Source of the DNA: Dysgonamonadaceae bacterium
GTDB taxonomy: Bacteria; Bacteroidota; Bacteroidia; Bacteroidales; Azobacteroidaceae
DNA length: 13,665 bases
Direction of reading: 5' to 3'
Assembly: GCA_031284225.1 (NCBI GenBank)
Contig: JAITAH010000157.1
Location: 1 to 13,665, forward strand
Part shown: in pieces, positions 1-7,355 of the stretch
How the letters are laid out: each line of letters begins with the position of its first letter
Position numbering within the stretch: position 1 is the first letter of the stretch
Notes under the pieces: generated by a model
What the model was told of the DNA's origin: nothing
Database searches by the model: none
The model's input: only the letters and a program-made list of their open reading frames with translations
Made by a program: the position numbers and the translations under genes

Positions 1-1
1 T

Positions 2-37
2 AAAGCGGCTCCAGCAGCAGCCGGAAAGAAAAAATAA
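2..37 (+). CDS. rpsL: 30S ribosomal protein S12, C-terminal end (partial)
   Basis: The reading frame entering the window from the left gives a short Ala/Pro/Gly/Lys-rich tail, KAAPAAAGKKK, and stops at TAA 35-37. A basic tail rich in Ala, Pro and Lys is the usual end of S12 in Bacteroidales. In this phylum rpsL lies directly upstream of rpsG and fusA, both of which follow here. S12 sits in the decoding centre of the small subunit. Only eleven codons are visible, so the call rests on tail composition and gene order. No diagnostic S12 motif lies inside the window. Confidence 0.85.
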   Translation, partial: KAAPAAAGKKK

Positions 38-218
38 TTGACGGATTTCTGTCCTTGCGGATTGGAGCCGCAGTTTTCGGATTCAACGCATGAATGCAAT
101 TTTCGCGTCGAGCACGGAATGACAAGAAAAAGTCAAGGGTTGAGTAAATAAATTCAGCGGAATTTGTTGAAGCGACCAAAGAGTTTACAACCAGTTAAAA
201 ACAAAAATTTACAAGAAA
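38..218 (+). other. rpsL-rpsG intercistronic spacer with weak hairpins
   Basis: This 181-nt stretch holds no convincing gene. Positions 56-60 (TGCGG) pair with 68-72 (CCGCA) around a seven-base loop, followed by GTTTT; this is a weak attenuator-like hairpin just after rpsL. The segment before rpsG is A-rich with no Shine-Dalgarno sequence, which is typical of Bacteroidota starts. No clear Bacteroidota promoter (TTTG plus TAnnTTTG) was found. In E. coli the rpsL-rpsG spacer is the target of S7 autoregulation; whether this spacer plays that role is inference only. Confidence 0.4.
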
Positions 219-695
219 ATGAGAAAAGCTAAGCCTAAGAAACGGCAGATCCTCCCGGATCCTGTATTTGGCGACCAAAAGGTAACGAAGTTCGTTAACC
301 ATTTGATGTACGATGGCAAAAAAAGTACTGCCTTCGATATTTTTTATACCGCATTGGATAAGGTAAAAACCAAACTATCCAACGAAGAGAAAACTCCTCT
401 CGAAATTTGGAAACAAGCGTTAGACAACATCACCCCGCTGGTGGAAGTGAAATCCCGTCGTATCGGAGGGGCAACCTTTCAGGTTCCCACTGAAATCCGC
501 CCTGATCGGAAAGAATCCATCTCCATGAAAAATATGATTGCATTTTCCCGCAAAAGAAGCGGAAAATCGATGGCAGACAAACTGTCGGCCGAGATTGTAG
601 ATGCTTTCAACAGCCAGGGAGGCGCTTTCAAACGAAAAGAAGATATGCACAGAATGGCAGAAGCCAACCGCGCGTTCGCGCATTTTAGATTTTAA
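219..695 (+). CDS. rpsG: 30S ribosomal protein S7
   Basis: This 158-aa protein has full bacterial S7 length. It begins MRKAKPKKR, followed by the conserved [22 protein letters not shown] region (about residues 14-35). The conserved [18 protein letters not shown] segment lies near residues 76-93, and the protein ends with the family signature [14 protein letters not shown]7 nucleates assembly of the 16S rRNA 3' domain (the head) and contacts the E-site tRNA. It lies 181 nt after rpsL and 31 nt before fusA, in the usual str operon order. The start is the only ATG that gives the family N-terminus, and it is preceded by an A-rich leader. Nothing is truncated or unusual. Confidence 0.99.
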   Translation: MRKAKPKKRQILPDPVFGDQKVTKFVNHLMYDGKKSTAFDIFYTALDKVKTKLSNEEKTPLEIWKQALDNITPLVEVKSRRIGGATFQVPTEIRPDRKESISMKNMIAFSRKRSGKSMADKLSAEIVDAFNSQGGAFKRKEDMHRMAEANRAFAHFRF

Positions 696-712
696 CAAAT
701 AAGGCTAATAGT

Positions 713-719
713 TAAGGAG
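713..719 (+). promoter_or_regulatory. Canonical Shine-Dalgarno site of fusA
   Basis: TAAGGAG at 713-719 ends seven bases before the fusA ATG at 727, an ideal spacing. It fixes the start of EF-G. Shine-Dalgarno sites are scarce in Bacteroidota, and none of the secretion-gene starts in this window has a comparable one, so this site stands out. Confidence 0.8.
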
Positions 720-726
720 AAAATAA

Positions 727-2856
727 ATGGCAAAAGGTTCAGATCAACTACTGAAATATACACGAAACCTCGGTATCATGGCGCACATTGATGCCGGTAA
801 AACAACTACATCCGAACGTATTCTTTATTATACAGGGCTGACCCATAAAATCGGGGAAGTCCACGACGGCGCCGCTACGATGGACTGGATGGAACAGGAA
901 CAGGAACGTGGTATTACGATTACTTCCGCCGCCACAACAGCCAACTGGAAATACAACGATGAAACGTATAAAATTAATCTGATTGACACTCCGGGACACG
1001 TGGATTTTACGGTGGAAGTGGAACGCTCGCTCCGTATTTTGGATGGCGCTATCGCTACTTTCTGTGCGGTAGGCGGTGTGGAACCTCAATCGGAAACCGT
1101 TTGGCGTCAAGCCGATAAATATCATGTGCCGCGAATCGGTTACGTCAATAAGATGGACCGTTCGGGCGCTAATTTTTACGAAGTCATCCGGCAAGTCAAA
1201 GAAGTGTTGGGGGCGAATCCTTGCGCGATTCAAATCCCTGTTGGTGCGGAAGAAAAATTCAGCGGTATTGTGGATTTGGTTCGCATGAAAGCGCTGTATT
1301 GGCACGACGAAACCATGGGCGCCGATTATTCTACGGAAGAAATCCCCGTCGAATTGCTGAGCGAAGCGCAGGAATGGCGCGATAAAATGCTCGAAACCTT
1401 GGCGGAAATTGACGACGCCTTGATGGAAAAGTATTTCGACGATCCTTCGACGATTACCGAAGAAGAAATCAAAGCCGCTCTCCGCAAGGGAACGCTTTCG
1501 ATGCAAATCAATCCGATGTTGCTGGGTTCGTCCTTTAAAAACAAAGGCGTACAACCCTTACTGGATGCGGCTTGCGCTTATCTGCCCAGTCCGGTAGATA
1601 CGACGGCCATCGAAGGAACCGATCCGGACGATCCGGAAAAAGTGATTGTTCGTAAACCGAGTTCCGAAGAACCTTTGTGCGCTTTGGCGTTCAAGATTGC
1701 CACCGACCCGTATGTAGGCCGGTTGTGTTTCTTCCGCGTCTATTCGGGCGAAATAGAAGCCGGTTCATACGTCTATAATACCCGTTCGGGCAAGAAAGAA
1801 CGTATTTCGCGGTTGTTTCAAATGCACTCCAATAAGCAAAATCCGAAAGAATTGATCGGGTGCGGCGACATTGGCGCCGGCGTCGGCTTCAAAGATATTC
1901 GCACCGGAGATACCTTGTGCAGTGAAAACCATCCGATCGTATTGGAATCCATGGATTTTCCCGAACCGGTTATCGGTATTGCCGTGGAACCGAAAACGCA
2001 AAAGGATTTGGATAAACTGAGTATCGGACTTTCCAAACTGGCGGAAGAAGATCCGACGTTTACTGTAAAAACGGATGAAGAAACCGGTCAAACCGTGATT
2101 TCCGGTATGGGCGAATTGCACTTGGAAATCATTATCGACCGTCTGAGACGCGAATTTAAAGTGGAATGTAACCAGGGTCGCCCGCAAGTATCGTACAAAG
2201 AAGCCATCACGAAAGCGGTGGATTTGCGCGAAGTTTATAAGAAACAAACCGGCGGTCGCGGTAAATTCGCCGATATCATTGTGCGGGTCGAACCGGCCGA
2301 CGTCGATTTTGAAGGCGATCTGCAATTTGTGGACGCAGTGAAAGGCGGTAATATTCCGAAAGAATATATCCCGTCGATTCAAAAAGGGTTCCAACGGGCG
2401 ATGAAGAATGGCGTTTTGGCAGGTTATGCCTTGGATAAACTGAAAGTAACCGTTATTGACGGTTCGTATCACCCGGTGGATTCCGATCAGTTATCGTTTG
2501 AAATCTGTGCCATTCAGGCCTTCCGGAGCGCTTCCGAGAAAGCCGGACCGGTATTGAAAGAACCGATTATGCGCATCGAAGTCATTACCCCGGAAGAAAG
2601 TATGGGGGACGTTATCGGCGACTTGAACAAACGCCGCGGACAAGTGGAAGGAATGGATACCAGCCGTACAGGCGCCCGTGTTGTGAAAGCCCATGCGCCC
2701 TTGTCGGAAATGTTCGGTTACGTAACGGCCTTGCGGACAATTACCTCCGGTCGCGCCACCAGCACCATGTCGTTCTCGCATTACGAAGAAGTGTCGCCGT
2801 CCATCGCCCGCGCGGTGTTGACGGAAGTCAAAGGACGCATTGATTTGATTAAATAA
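727..2856 (+). CDS. fusA: Translation elongation factor G (EF-G)
   Basis: This 709-aa GTPase catalyses ribosomal translocation after peptide bond formation and, with RRF, ribosome recycling. The G1 P-loop AHIDAGKTT lies at residues 19-27, a switch I region with RGITI near 61-65, G3 DTPGH at 87-91 with catalytic His91, and G4 NKMD at 141-144. Domains II-V follow. They include the domain [14 protein letters not shown] stretch, the domain IV segment GGRGKFADI, and the C-terminal [19 protein letters not shown] stretch. Length and motifs match canonical Bacteroidota EF-G1, not a paralogue with a damaged GTPase. It follows rpsG by 31 nt with its own strong Shine-Dalgarno site. A terminator lies 24 nt downstream, so it is the last gene of its transcript here. 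Confidence 0.99.
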   Translation: MAKGSDQLLKYTRNLGIMAHIDAGKTTTSERILYYTGLTHKIGEVHDGAATMDWMEQEQERGITITSAATTANWKYNDETYKINLIDTPGHVDFTVEVERSLRILDGAIATFCAVGGVEPQSETVWRQADKYHVPRIGYVNKMDRSGANFYEVIRQVKEVLGANPCAIQIPVGAEEKFSGIVDLVRMKALYWHDETMGADYSTEEIPVELLSEAQEWRDKMLETLAEIDDALMEKYFDDPSTITEEEIKAALRKGTLSMQINPMLLGSSFKNKGVQPLLDAACAYLPSPVDTTAIEGTDPDDPEKVIVRKPSSEEPLCALAFKIATDPYVGRLCFFRVYSGEIEAGSYVYNTRSGKKERISRLFQMHSNKQNPKELIGCGDIGAGVGFKDIRTGDTLCSENHPIVLESMDFPEPVIGIAVEPKTQKDLDKLSIGLSKLAEEDPTFTVKTDEETGQTVISGMGELHLEIIIDRLRREFKVECNQGRPQVSYKEAITKAVDLREVYKKQTGGRGKFADIIVRVEPADVDFEGDLQFVDAVKGGNIPKEYIPSIQKGFQRAMKNGVLAGYALDKLKVTVIDGSYHPVDSDQLSFEICAIQAFRSASEKAGPVLKEPIMRIEVITPEESMGDVIGDLNKRRGQVEGMDTSRTGARVVKAHAPLSEMFGYVTALRTITSGRATSTMSFSHYEEVSPSIARAVLTEVKGRIDLIK

Positions 2857-2879
2857 CTTTATTTATTGCGTGTAAATAG

Positions 2880-2910
2880 AAGAGGCTGTTTCACAAGCCT
2901 CTTTTTTTTT
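2880..2910 (+). terminator. Rho-independent terminator of the str operon
   Basis: An eight-base-pair stem, AAGAGGCT (2880-2887) with AGCCTCTT (2896-2903), closes an eight-base loop and runs into nine T residues (2902-2910). It starts 24 nt after the fusA stop codon. On the minus strand the same hairpin is followed only by a broken T-rich stretch, so it may also stop leftward transcription from tssP, but less efficiently. Confidence 0.93.
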
Positions 2911-3074
2911 ACGCTTTCTCAAGCCAGGACTTTTTTCTTTTCATGGCTGTGCCCAAAACCCCAAATTATCGTCATTGAACCAGGTCGAAACTAAGGCTTT
3001 TTCGCAGCATCACAACAACATAACCGTACGCTCCAATTCTTGTTTCGGCGATAAAAAGAATTTTCAATTTTTAA

Positions 3075-3995
3075 TTACTCCAAGTCTGTCTGCAAAACAA
3101 TTAACTTCGTTATGCAATAATTTCCTTCTTTTTCCATATCAATAAGCACTTTGTCGATCAGCGTCTTTTTCCGGCCGACGATCCGCAAGCCCTGACAATA
3201 GGAATAAAAATCATTCTTTTTGCTGTTGTTGATGATGACCGGCGTATTCGGATTGTTACACAGATAAGTTTTCAGAATATAGTTATAGTTCTCGTTAAAC
3301 GGTTTCCGGTCAACGATTGCCTGTAACTTTATTTTGATTTCATTGCCTATCATACTTGCCACATCCAGCGTATCGTCGTCGCTGTACTGCGGTTCAATGA
3401 CAATGGCGTGTCGGACGGGATATTTCGTTTCTTCCGTTTCAAGCAACACTTCATACGTGCCGTAGCGTTCGTAGCGGTAAATCGCCGTTTTTTCCCGCGC
3501 GTCAATCATGCCGCTTTCGCCAAATTCCCATCTCCATTCTTTTGAATTGCCTTCGCCGCGGAAAACAATGTACTCGCCTTCTATTCCCGTTGCAGGCGCT
3601 TTGATGCGAATCAACTGATCGGATTCCTGTTGCTTACGCTTTGCAGGAACTTCCACAATGAATTTCTTTTCGAGTTTTCCGTCCACCCGCAAACGGATTT
3701 GGTAGCGCTGGAAAACAGTATCGGCAATATAGAGAAACTTGCCTGCCCGTGAGGTAGAATAATCGTCAGGACGGTTGTGTTCCGGATCGCCGTTGCCGAA
3801 ATCCCAACGCCACCTGCCAGCGCTTTTGGTGCTGTCGGCATATTCCACGAGCGTGCCTTCCGGCGTTTGTTCCAAGACTATGGACGCTTGAATTTCCCGT
3901 TCATACAGGGATACCCGAATAAGCAGCGCTAAAAGAATGCAGGCAAGCAACGCAAGGACAACAATAGATGTCCGGCTGTTCAATATTTTTCCCAT
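3075..3995 (-). CDS. tssP: T6SS subtype iii membrane-complex protein TssP, PKD-like domains
   Basis: The predicted protein is 306 aa. It has a short basic N-terminus, one transmembrane helix at about residues 10-26 and a large periplasmic part. Two PKD-like beta-sandwich units are visible. The first, near 35-116, carries WRWDFGNGD. The second, near 128-202, carries WRWEFGESG and YRYERYGTYEVLL. A C-terminal domain of about 100 residues follows, containing several Cys. This layout fits TssP, part of the TssNOPQR trans-envelope complex of Bacteroidota. A longer frame opens at 4121, but the start at 3995 is preferred. It puts the membrane anchor at the N-terminus and limits overlap with the upstream gene to 16 nt. 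It is the last gene of the operon and converges on fusA. Assignment rests on architecture and context. Confidence 0.8.
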   Translation of the reverse strand: MGKILNSRTSIVVLALLACILLALLIRVSLYEREIQASIVLEQTPEGTLVEYADSTKSAGRWRWDFGNGDPEHNRPDDYSTSRAGKFLYIADTVFQRYQIRLRVDGKLEKKFIVEVPAKRKQQESDQLIRIKAPATGIEGEYIVFRGEGNSKEWRWEFGESGMIDAREKTAIYRYERYGTYEVLLETEETKYPVRHAIVIEPQYSDDDTLDVASMIGNEIKIKLQAIVDRKPFNENYNYILKTYLCNNPNTPVIINNSKKNDFYSYCQGLRIVGRKKTLIDKVLIDMEKEGNYCITKLIVLQTDLE

Positions 3996-4507
3996 ACCGG
4001 TTTTCTGTTGTTTAATTCGTCCTTTTTCTTTTGTAGCCCAATGCCGCAGTCTTCCAGGTTTTTCCCCAGCATAACGATATTTTGCTGTTTGCTCCACAAT
4101 TCTTTCCGGTCGGCAAACCATGCACTGTAAAAATCAGATACTTGCAGGAATATTTTGTAGCGGCTGTCGAGTTTATTCTTTTCGTAAAGACTTTTAAATT
4201 CACTTAAATAATACTTTATGTCGCTTTCTTCGTAACCGGCTTTGACGCCCGGATTGAAATCCCGAATTTTATTGTAAATGGAATCCACGATAAACATTTG
4301 CTCGTTTTGTGCGGACTGAAATCGGCGGATGCGTTCCATTTTGGCTATGGCAAAGGCTTTTTGCGTCTGGGTTGCCCCTGTGTCGGTGTAGTAAACCAGG
4401 CAAAGGCAAGCTATCAAGGTGGTTGCAAAGAACAGCGTCCAGACATACAGGAAGCTAAAAATCCGTTCGCGTCGGTTTCTTGTATCCTTAACTCGATTAT
4501 CCATCAT
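3980..4507 (-). CDS. Second TssO-like single-pass membrane protein
   Basis: This 175-aa protein has an Arg/Lys-rich N-terminus (DTRNRRER near residues 8-15) and one transmembrane helix at about 16-40. A charged, helix-rich region follows, probably periplasmic and coiled-coil prone, with FAIAKMERIRRFQSAQNEQM near its start. This is the same plan as the neighbouring tssO product (anchor, then helical periplasmic stalk). I therefore read it as a TssO-family paralogue or a TssO-like partner in the envelope complex. Sequence identity to TssO is not obvious by eye. Two adjacent ATG codons (4505-4507 and 4502-4504) can start it. It lies 26 nt after tssO and overlaps tssP by 16 nt, which suggests translational coupling. 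Confidence 0.6.
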   Translation of the reverse strand: MMDNRVKDTRNRRERIFSFLYVWTLFFATTLIACLCLVYYTDTGATQTQKAFAIAKMERIRRFQSAQNEQMFIVDSIYNKIRDFNPGVKAGYEESDIKYYLSEFKSLYEKNKLDSRYKIFLQVSDFYSAWFADRKELWSKQQNIVMLGKNLEDCGIGLQKKKDELNNRKPVWEKY

Positions 4508-4543
4508 AATTTTTAATTATCAATTTTTAATTTTTAATTATTC
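4508..4543 (-). repeat. Tandem AT-rich junction repeat between tssO and the TssO-like gene
   Basis: The gap between these two genes, and the tssO stop codon itself, consist of three near-identical units of the AATTTTTAATT type. Related single units sit at the ends of tssP (about 3060-3077), tssG (about 5043-5056) and tssK (about 6004-6018). A looser version sits at the end of tssF (about 8399-8425). On the transcribed strand they read as AATTAAAAATT-like A-rich leaders before the next ATG. They may act as start-site enhancers, since Bacteroidota initiation favours A-rich upstream sequence, or they may be a dispersed short repeat. Confidence 0.55.
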
Positions 4544-5034
4544 GGCATTTGTTCCCCCCCAATAGTGATTTTACGGGAAGCCTGCCTGTTTTCCTCCATA
4601 CATTTTCTCAATTCGCTTTTAATCATAGTTTCTTCATCCCTAAGAATTCGGATAGAATCCTTGGCATTGAGAAAGGTATTCATTCCGCCCATCAGTTTCC
4701 GGTGGAGGCGCACATCGCGCCTGTCTAATTTATCCAGCCCTGCGAGGATAGCCTGTTTCCGCCAGCTGACGGCGCCTTGGAGCCTCTCGTCGTTCAGGTT
4801 GGAGTTGAACAGGCCGGCATAACGGTAGAGGGTATCGATCTGGAAAGTAATATCCGTCTGTTGCAGATAAATGGCATCGTATTCCTTTGTTTTATCTACT
4901 ATCCGCTTCACTTCGATTTCCGATGTGCGCAGATAAGAGAACCATGCGCATACGCCGACCGCCACGCAGGAGGCTAAATAGAGGGAAAAGCTCCAATAGC
5001 CGCGACTGACGTCTTTACTGTTTTTTACTTGCAT
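4534..5034 (-). CDS. tssO: T6SS subtype iii membrane-complex protein TssO
   Basis: The product is 166 aa. The N-terminus MQVKNSKDVSRGYW resembles the start I recall for TssO proteins. One transmembrane helix covers about residues 13-35. The remainder is helical, charged and coiled-coil prone, with no enzyme motif. TssO is an inner-membrane component of the Bacteroidota-specific TssNOPQR envelope complex that takes the place of TssJLM. The gene starts 19 nt after tssG and precedes a second protein of the same architecture. A run of seven G residues (plus-strand C tract at 4554-4560) lies close to the stop codon. Slippage there would change only the last few residues. Family call is from topology, length, N-terminus and position. 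Confidence 0.72.
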   Translation of the reverse strand: MQVKNSKDVSRGYWSFSLYLASCVAVGVCAWFSYLRTSEIEVKRIVDKTKEYDAIYLQQTDITFQIDTLYRYAGLFNSNLNDERLQGAVSWRKQAILAGLDKLDRRDVRLHRKLMGGMNTFLNAKDSIRILRDEETMIKSELRKCMEENRQASRKITIGGEQMPNN

Positions 5035-5053
5035 ACCTTATAATTTTTAATTT

Positions 5054-5998
5054 TCAACGCTCCAATGCGGTATTGATTCCCAAATACGCTTTGTGCGACT
5101 TGTTGGAAAGCCGGAAGCCGGCATCCGCTTTCACTATTTTATATTTCACCGAAACAGGACGGTCAAAAGGAACGGTCATCTCTATCAATTCCCAAAGAAT
5201 ACGCTCATTGGTTGCATGATGCTCGAATGTTCGCATTTGCGCGGGACTAATGGGACCAATGGTAATTTCCATATTCACGTGGTCGTTTTCGACGGTTTTC
5301 CCCAAAACGGATTTGACGCCAAGTTTCCATTTTCCAAGCGGGGTACGCTCTTCCGCATCCAGATGCGAAATGGTTTTCCTGCCTTCGCGAATACCGACCG
5401 GACAATCCAGGATAATTGACATTAACAAGGCGGTTTGCGTCAAGCTGCGCGAAATCTCGCTGATGATCGGTATCAACTTCATGAACAGCAAGGCTTGACG
5501 GGGAGAGAGGTATTGAAGGATGCGCCAACGTTCTTTAAATACGCCGGGTAGATTCTCATACAGATGTATCCTGTGATATTTCTGCTCGCAAAGCCGAGCG
5601 TCTATCCCGATTTTATCCAACGCCATTTCGAAGGGCTGGAAAAAGCGGCGGGTATAAAATTCCTTTTCCCTGTGTGTCTGCATGTCGTTGATAATATCCT
5701 CTTTGCTACGCAGTTTCCTGGGGTCGGCAGGTTGGTGGAACAAGCCTTCCGGCAGCGAATCATAGATATTTTCCCGATTGGCATAGAGGTATAGATATTC
5801 CGTCAAGTCCTCGCAGCCGTCGTCGATGTAAGTTCTTTCGATGCGGTCAAGGTCTTTGGCCACATCTTTCCGGTTCCCTTTGTGGCGGACAATCAAAACC
5901 CTGCCGTCGTCCTGCCCGTTTTCGATCAGGCCGGCAGCAACGGCTTCCGCCCGGAAATCCGTTTCAACCATATTAATTGCAAAAGACAACTTTCCCAT
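5054..5998 (-). CDS. tssG: T6SS baseplate subunit TssG
   Basis: This 314-aa protein matches Bacteroidota TssG in length. The C-terminal half shows the family pattern: a helix-rich region ending ALLMSIILDCPVGI, then RTPLGKWKLGVKSVLGKTV, then an ITIGPISP strand. It ends with KAYLGINTAL, a typical TssG finish. TssG forms the baseplate wedge with TssF and TssE, two TssF to one TssG in studied systems, and acts in the cytoplasm against the membrane complex. It lies 16 nt after tssK and 19 nt before tssO. The start MGKLSFAIN is the first ATG of the frame and sits just after an AT-rich junction motif. No frameshift or missing segment is evident. Confidence 0.88.
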   Translation of the reverse strand: MGKLSFAINMVETDFRAEAVAAGLIENGQDDGRVLIVRHKGNRKDVAKDLDRIERTYIDDGCEDLTEYLYLYANRENIYDSLPEGLFHQPADPRKLRSKEDIINDMQTHREKEFYTRRFFQPFEMALDKIGIDARLCEQKYHRIHLYENLPGVFKERWRILQYLSPRQALLFMKLIPIISEISRSLTQTALLMSIILDCPVGIREGRKTISHLDAEERTPLGKWKLGVKSVLGKTVENDHVNMEITIGPISPAQMRTFEHHATNERILWELIEMTVPFDRPVSVKYKIVKADAGFRLSNKSHKAYLGINTALER

Positions 5999-6014
5999 CT
6001 TTTATAATTTTCAA

Positions 6015-7169
6015 TTAATCCAAAATCGTCCATCCCCCGCTTTTCCGAGGCGCATCGGGCTGAAGGGAACGTTCGGATACAACAATATTTTCCTTGTGCT
6101 GGCCGATGTATTCCAGAGCGCTGAGTTTTACCCACAGTTCCGACAGGGTGTGCATAAACGATTCTACCTGAATCATGATCGGACGGATAGCGTTATGATC
6201 ATAGATGATGCTCAGCGTTTCCGTGAGCAGTTCCTCGAAGGAACCGGGATTAACGTCGCTCCATTCGTAAAAATAGCGCAACAGGTCTTCTTTGTCGGTT
6301 TTGCCGGCACATTGAAGTCCAACATAAGCAATATGCGCCAGCGTAGAAAAATAATTGACGATTTCCACCGGAGCGGCTTCGCATCCGGTATTGCGGTAGG
6401 AAAAATAGATGGCGGCAATATAGCGCATCAGGTCTTCGCACAGCGAGGCGATGTGCAGCGCAACAGGCGAATTGTGCGACCGGTTGCGGACTTTCGAAAC
6501 GATGATTTTCGACGCCCGCTCGACGTCGTTCAGGTAATTGCCGAAACGTTTGTAACAGGCCTGCAATTCGGGATGGCTGCCCATTTGGGTGCAAGGCGGA
6601 ATATAGTTGGCATCCACTTTGTAGCGTCCATCGTGTTGGCGGATGCGCCCGATAATCAGATGATACAGACCCAACCGGTCATAGTTGGTATGTCCCTGCG
6701 GCGTTACGGACAGTCGGTAGGTTTCCATACTGTCGGGATGGCGAGGCGGCGTTTCTTCCTCGTTCGGAACGCCCGACGGGATGCGTCGGAAAGGCTCCAC
6801 CGAGAGAATCACATCCCAGAATCCGGCTGTTCCGGCGTCCGTTTGCTTGTCCTGCTCAAAGCTATGCGTATAGATGATACAATCCTGCTGTTCAGGATTG
6901 TACGAGATTCTGCAGCCGCCGGAAGTGAGGGCGTTGCATCGCCGGAGCTTAATTTCTACTTTGCCCGTTACCCGCTCGCTGATGTCGAACTCGCTGGAGG
7001 CGGTATGGCCGTCGAAAGAGGGAAGCAAGCCGTAATTGTACCGTGTCAGGCGTGTGGCGAGGTTGTCGTATAGGCGCTCGATAAAGTAATTTTCGGTCTG
7101 CCGAAAGTGGGCGGAGGATACGTCCATCCCTTCCACCCAGTTCACTAATTTGTGCTTGATTTCTTGCAT
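6015..7169 (-). CDS. tssK: T6SS baseplate-membrane adaptor TssK
   Basis: The product is 384 aa. It opens with the characteristic TssK N-terminus: VNWVEGMDVSSAHFRQTENY at about residues 9-28. TssK trimers tie the baseplate wedges to the inner-membrane complex. The N-terminal shell domain resembles phage receptor-binding proteins, and the C-terminal head binds the membrane complex. In Bacteroidota the membrane partner is presumably TssN or another of the NOPQR set, because TssL/TssM are absent. The gene starts 15 nt after the stop of a 47-aa gene, and tssG follows after 16 nt. No Shine-Dalgarno site precedes the ATG. Confidence is high from the N-terminal motif, length and neighbours. Confidence 0.93.
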   Translation of the reverse strand: MQEIKHKLVNWVEGMDVSSAHFRQTENYFIERLYDNLATRLTRYNYGLLPSFDGHTASSEFDISERVTGKVEIKLRRCNALTSGGCRISYNPEQQDCIIYTHSFEQDKQTDAGTAGFWDVILSVEPFRRIPSGVPNEEETPPRHPDSMETYRLSVTPQGHTNYDRLGLYHLIIGRIRQHDGRYKVDANYIPPCTQMGSHPELQACYKRFGNYLNDVERASKIIVSKVRNRSHNSPVALHIASLCEDLMRYIAAIYFSYRNTGCEAAPVEIVNYFSTLAHIAYVGLQCAGKTDKEDLLRYFYEWSDVNPGSFEELLTETLSIIYDHNAIRPIMIQVESFMHTLSELWVKLSALEYIGQHKENIVVSERSLQPDAPRKSGGWTILD

Positions 7170-7184
7170 GGGGTATTGTGCTAT

Positions 7185-7328
7185 TTACATATTTAATTCA
7201 ATAGTCGTTGAATCTTCCATCTTTATTTTTTCTTCGACGTAATCGCCGATTATCCATTCCTTTTCCCGTTCGATGAAAACGTAAGCGTTCGCGTGAAGTT
7301 CGTTGGATAGGTAATTTTGGGGAGACAT
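7185..7328 (-). CDS. Small 47-aa acidic protein, unrecognised, between tssN and tssK
   Basis: A 48-codon frame starts at ATG 7326-7328 and ends at TAA 7185-7187. It fills the gap between tssN (27 nt before it) and tssK (15 nt after it) with normal operon spacing. An in-frame TAA lies six bases upstream of the ATG, so the start is fixed and the frame is not the remnant of a longer one. The product begins MSPQNYLSNELHANAY and contains IEREKEWIIGDYVEE. It carries about ten Asp/Glu against four Lys/Arg, with no transmembrane helix or signal peptide, so it is probably cytoplasmic. I recognise no family. Placement suggests a part or assembly factor at the interface of TssN and the TssK baseplate adaptor; that is inference. 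Confidence 0.68.
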   Translation of the reverse strand: MSPQNYLSNELHANAYVFIEREKEWIIGDYVEEKIKMEDSTTIELNM

Positions 7329-7355
7329 ACTTTATTTAATTGAAAGTTTGATGTT

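Noticed and set aside
94..147. Possible 17-aa basic leader peptide in the rpsL-rpsG spacer
   Set aside because: It is too short to judge, has no ribosome-binding signal and occurs at a frequency expected by chance.
748..1554. Long minus-strand ORF opposite fusA (268 codons), with similar ones at 1765-2472 and 2491-2781
   Set aside because: They lie antisense to the unmistakable fusA gene, have no family features and are explained by codon bias in the sense strand.
3996..4121. Upstream extension of tssP to an ATG at 4121
   Set aside because: It would bury the membrane anchor 50 residues inside the protein and overlap the upstream gene by about 140 nt. The ATG at 3995 gives a standard N-terminal anchor.
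5841..7073. Plus-strand ORF of 410 codons opposite tssG and tssK
   Set aside because: It is antisense to two recognisable baseplate genes that have the right length, motifs and operon spacing. Its translation is low-complexity and lacks any domain.
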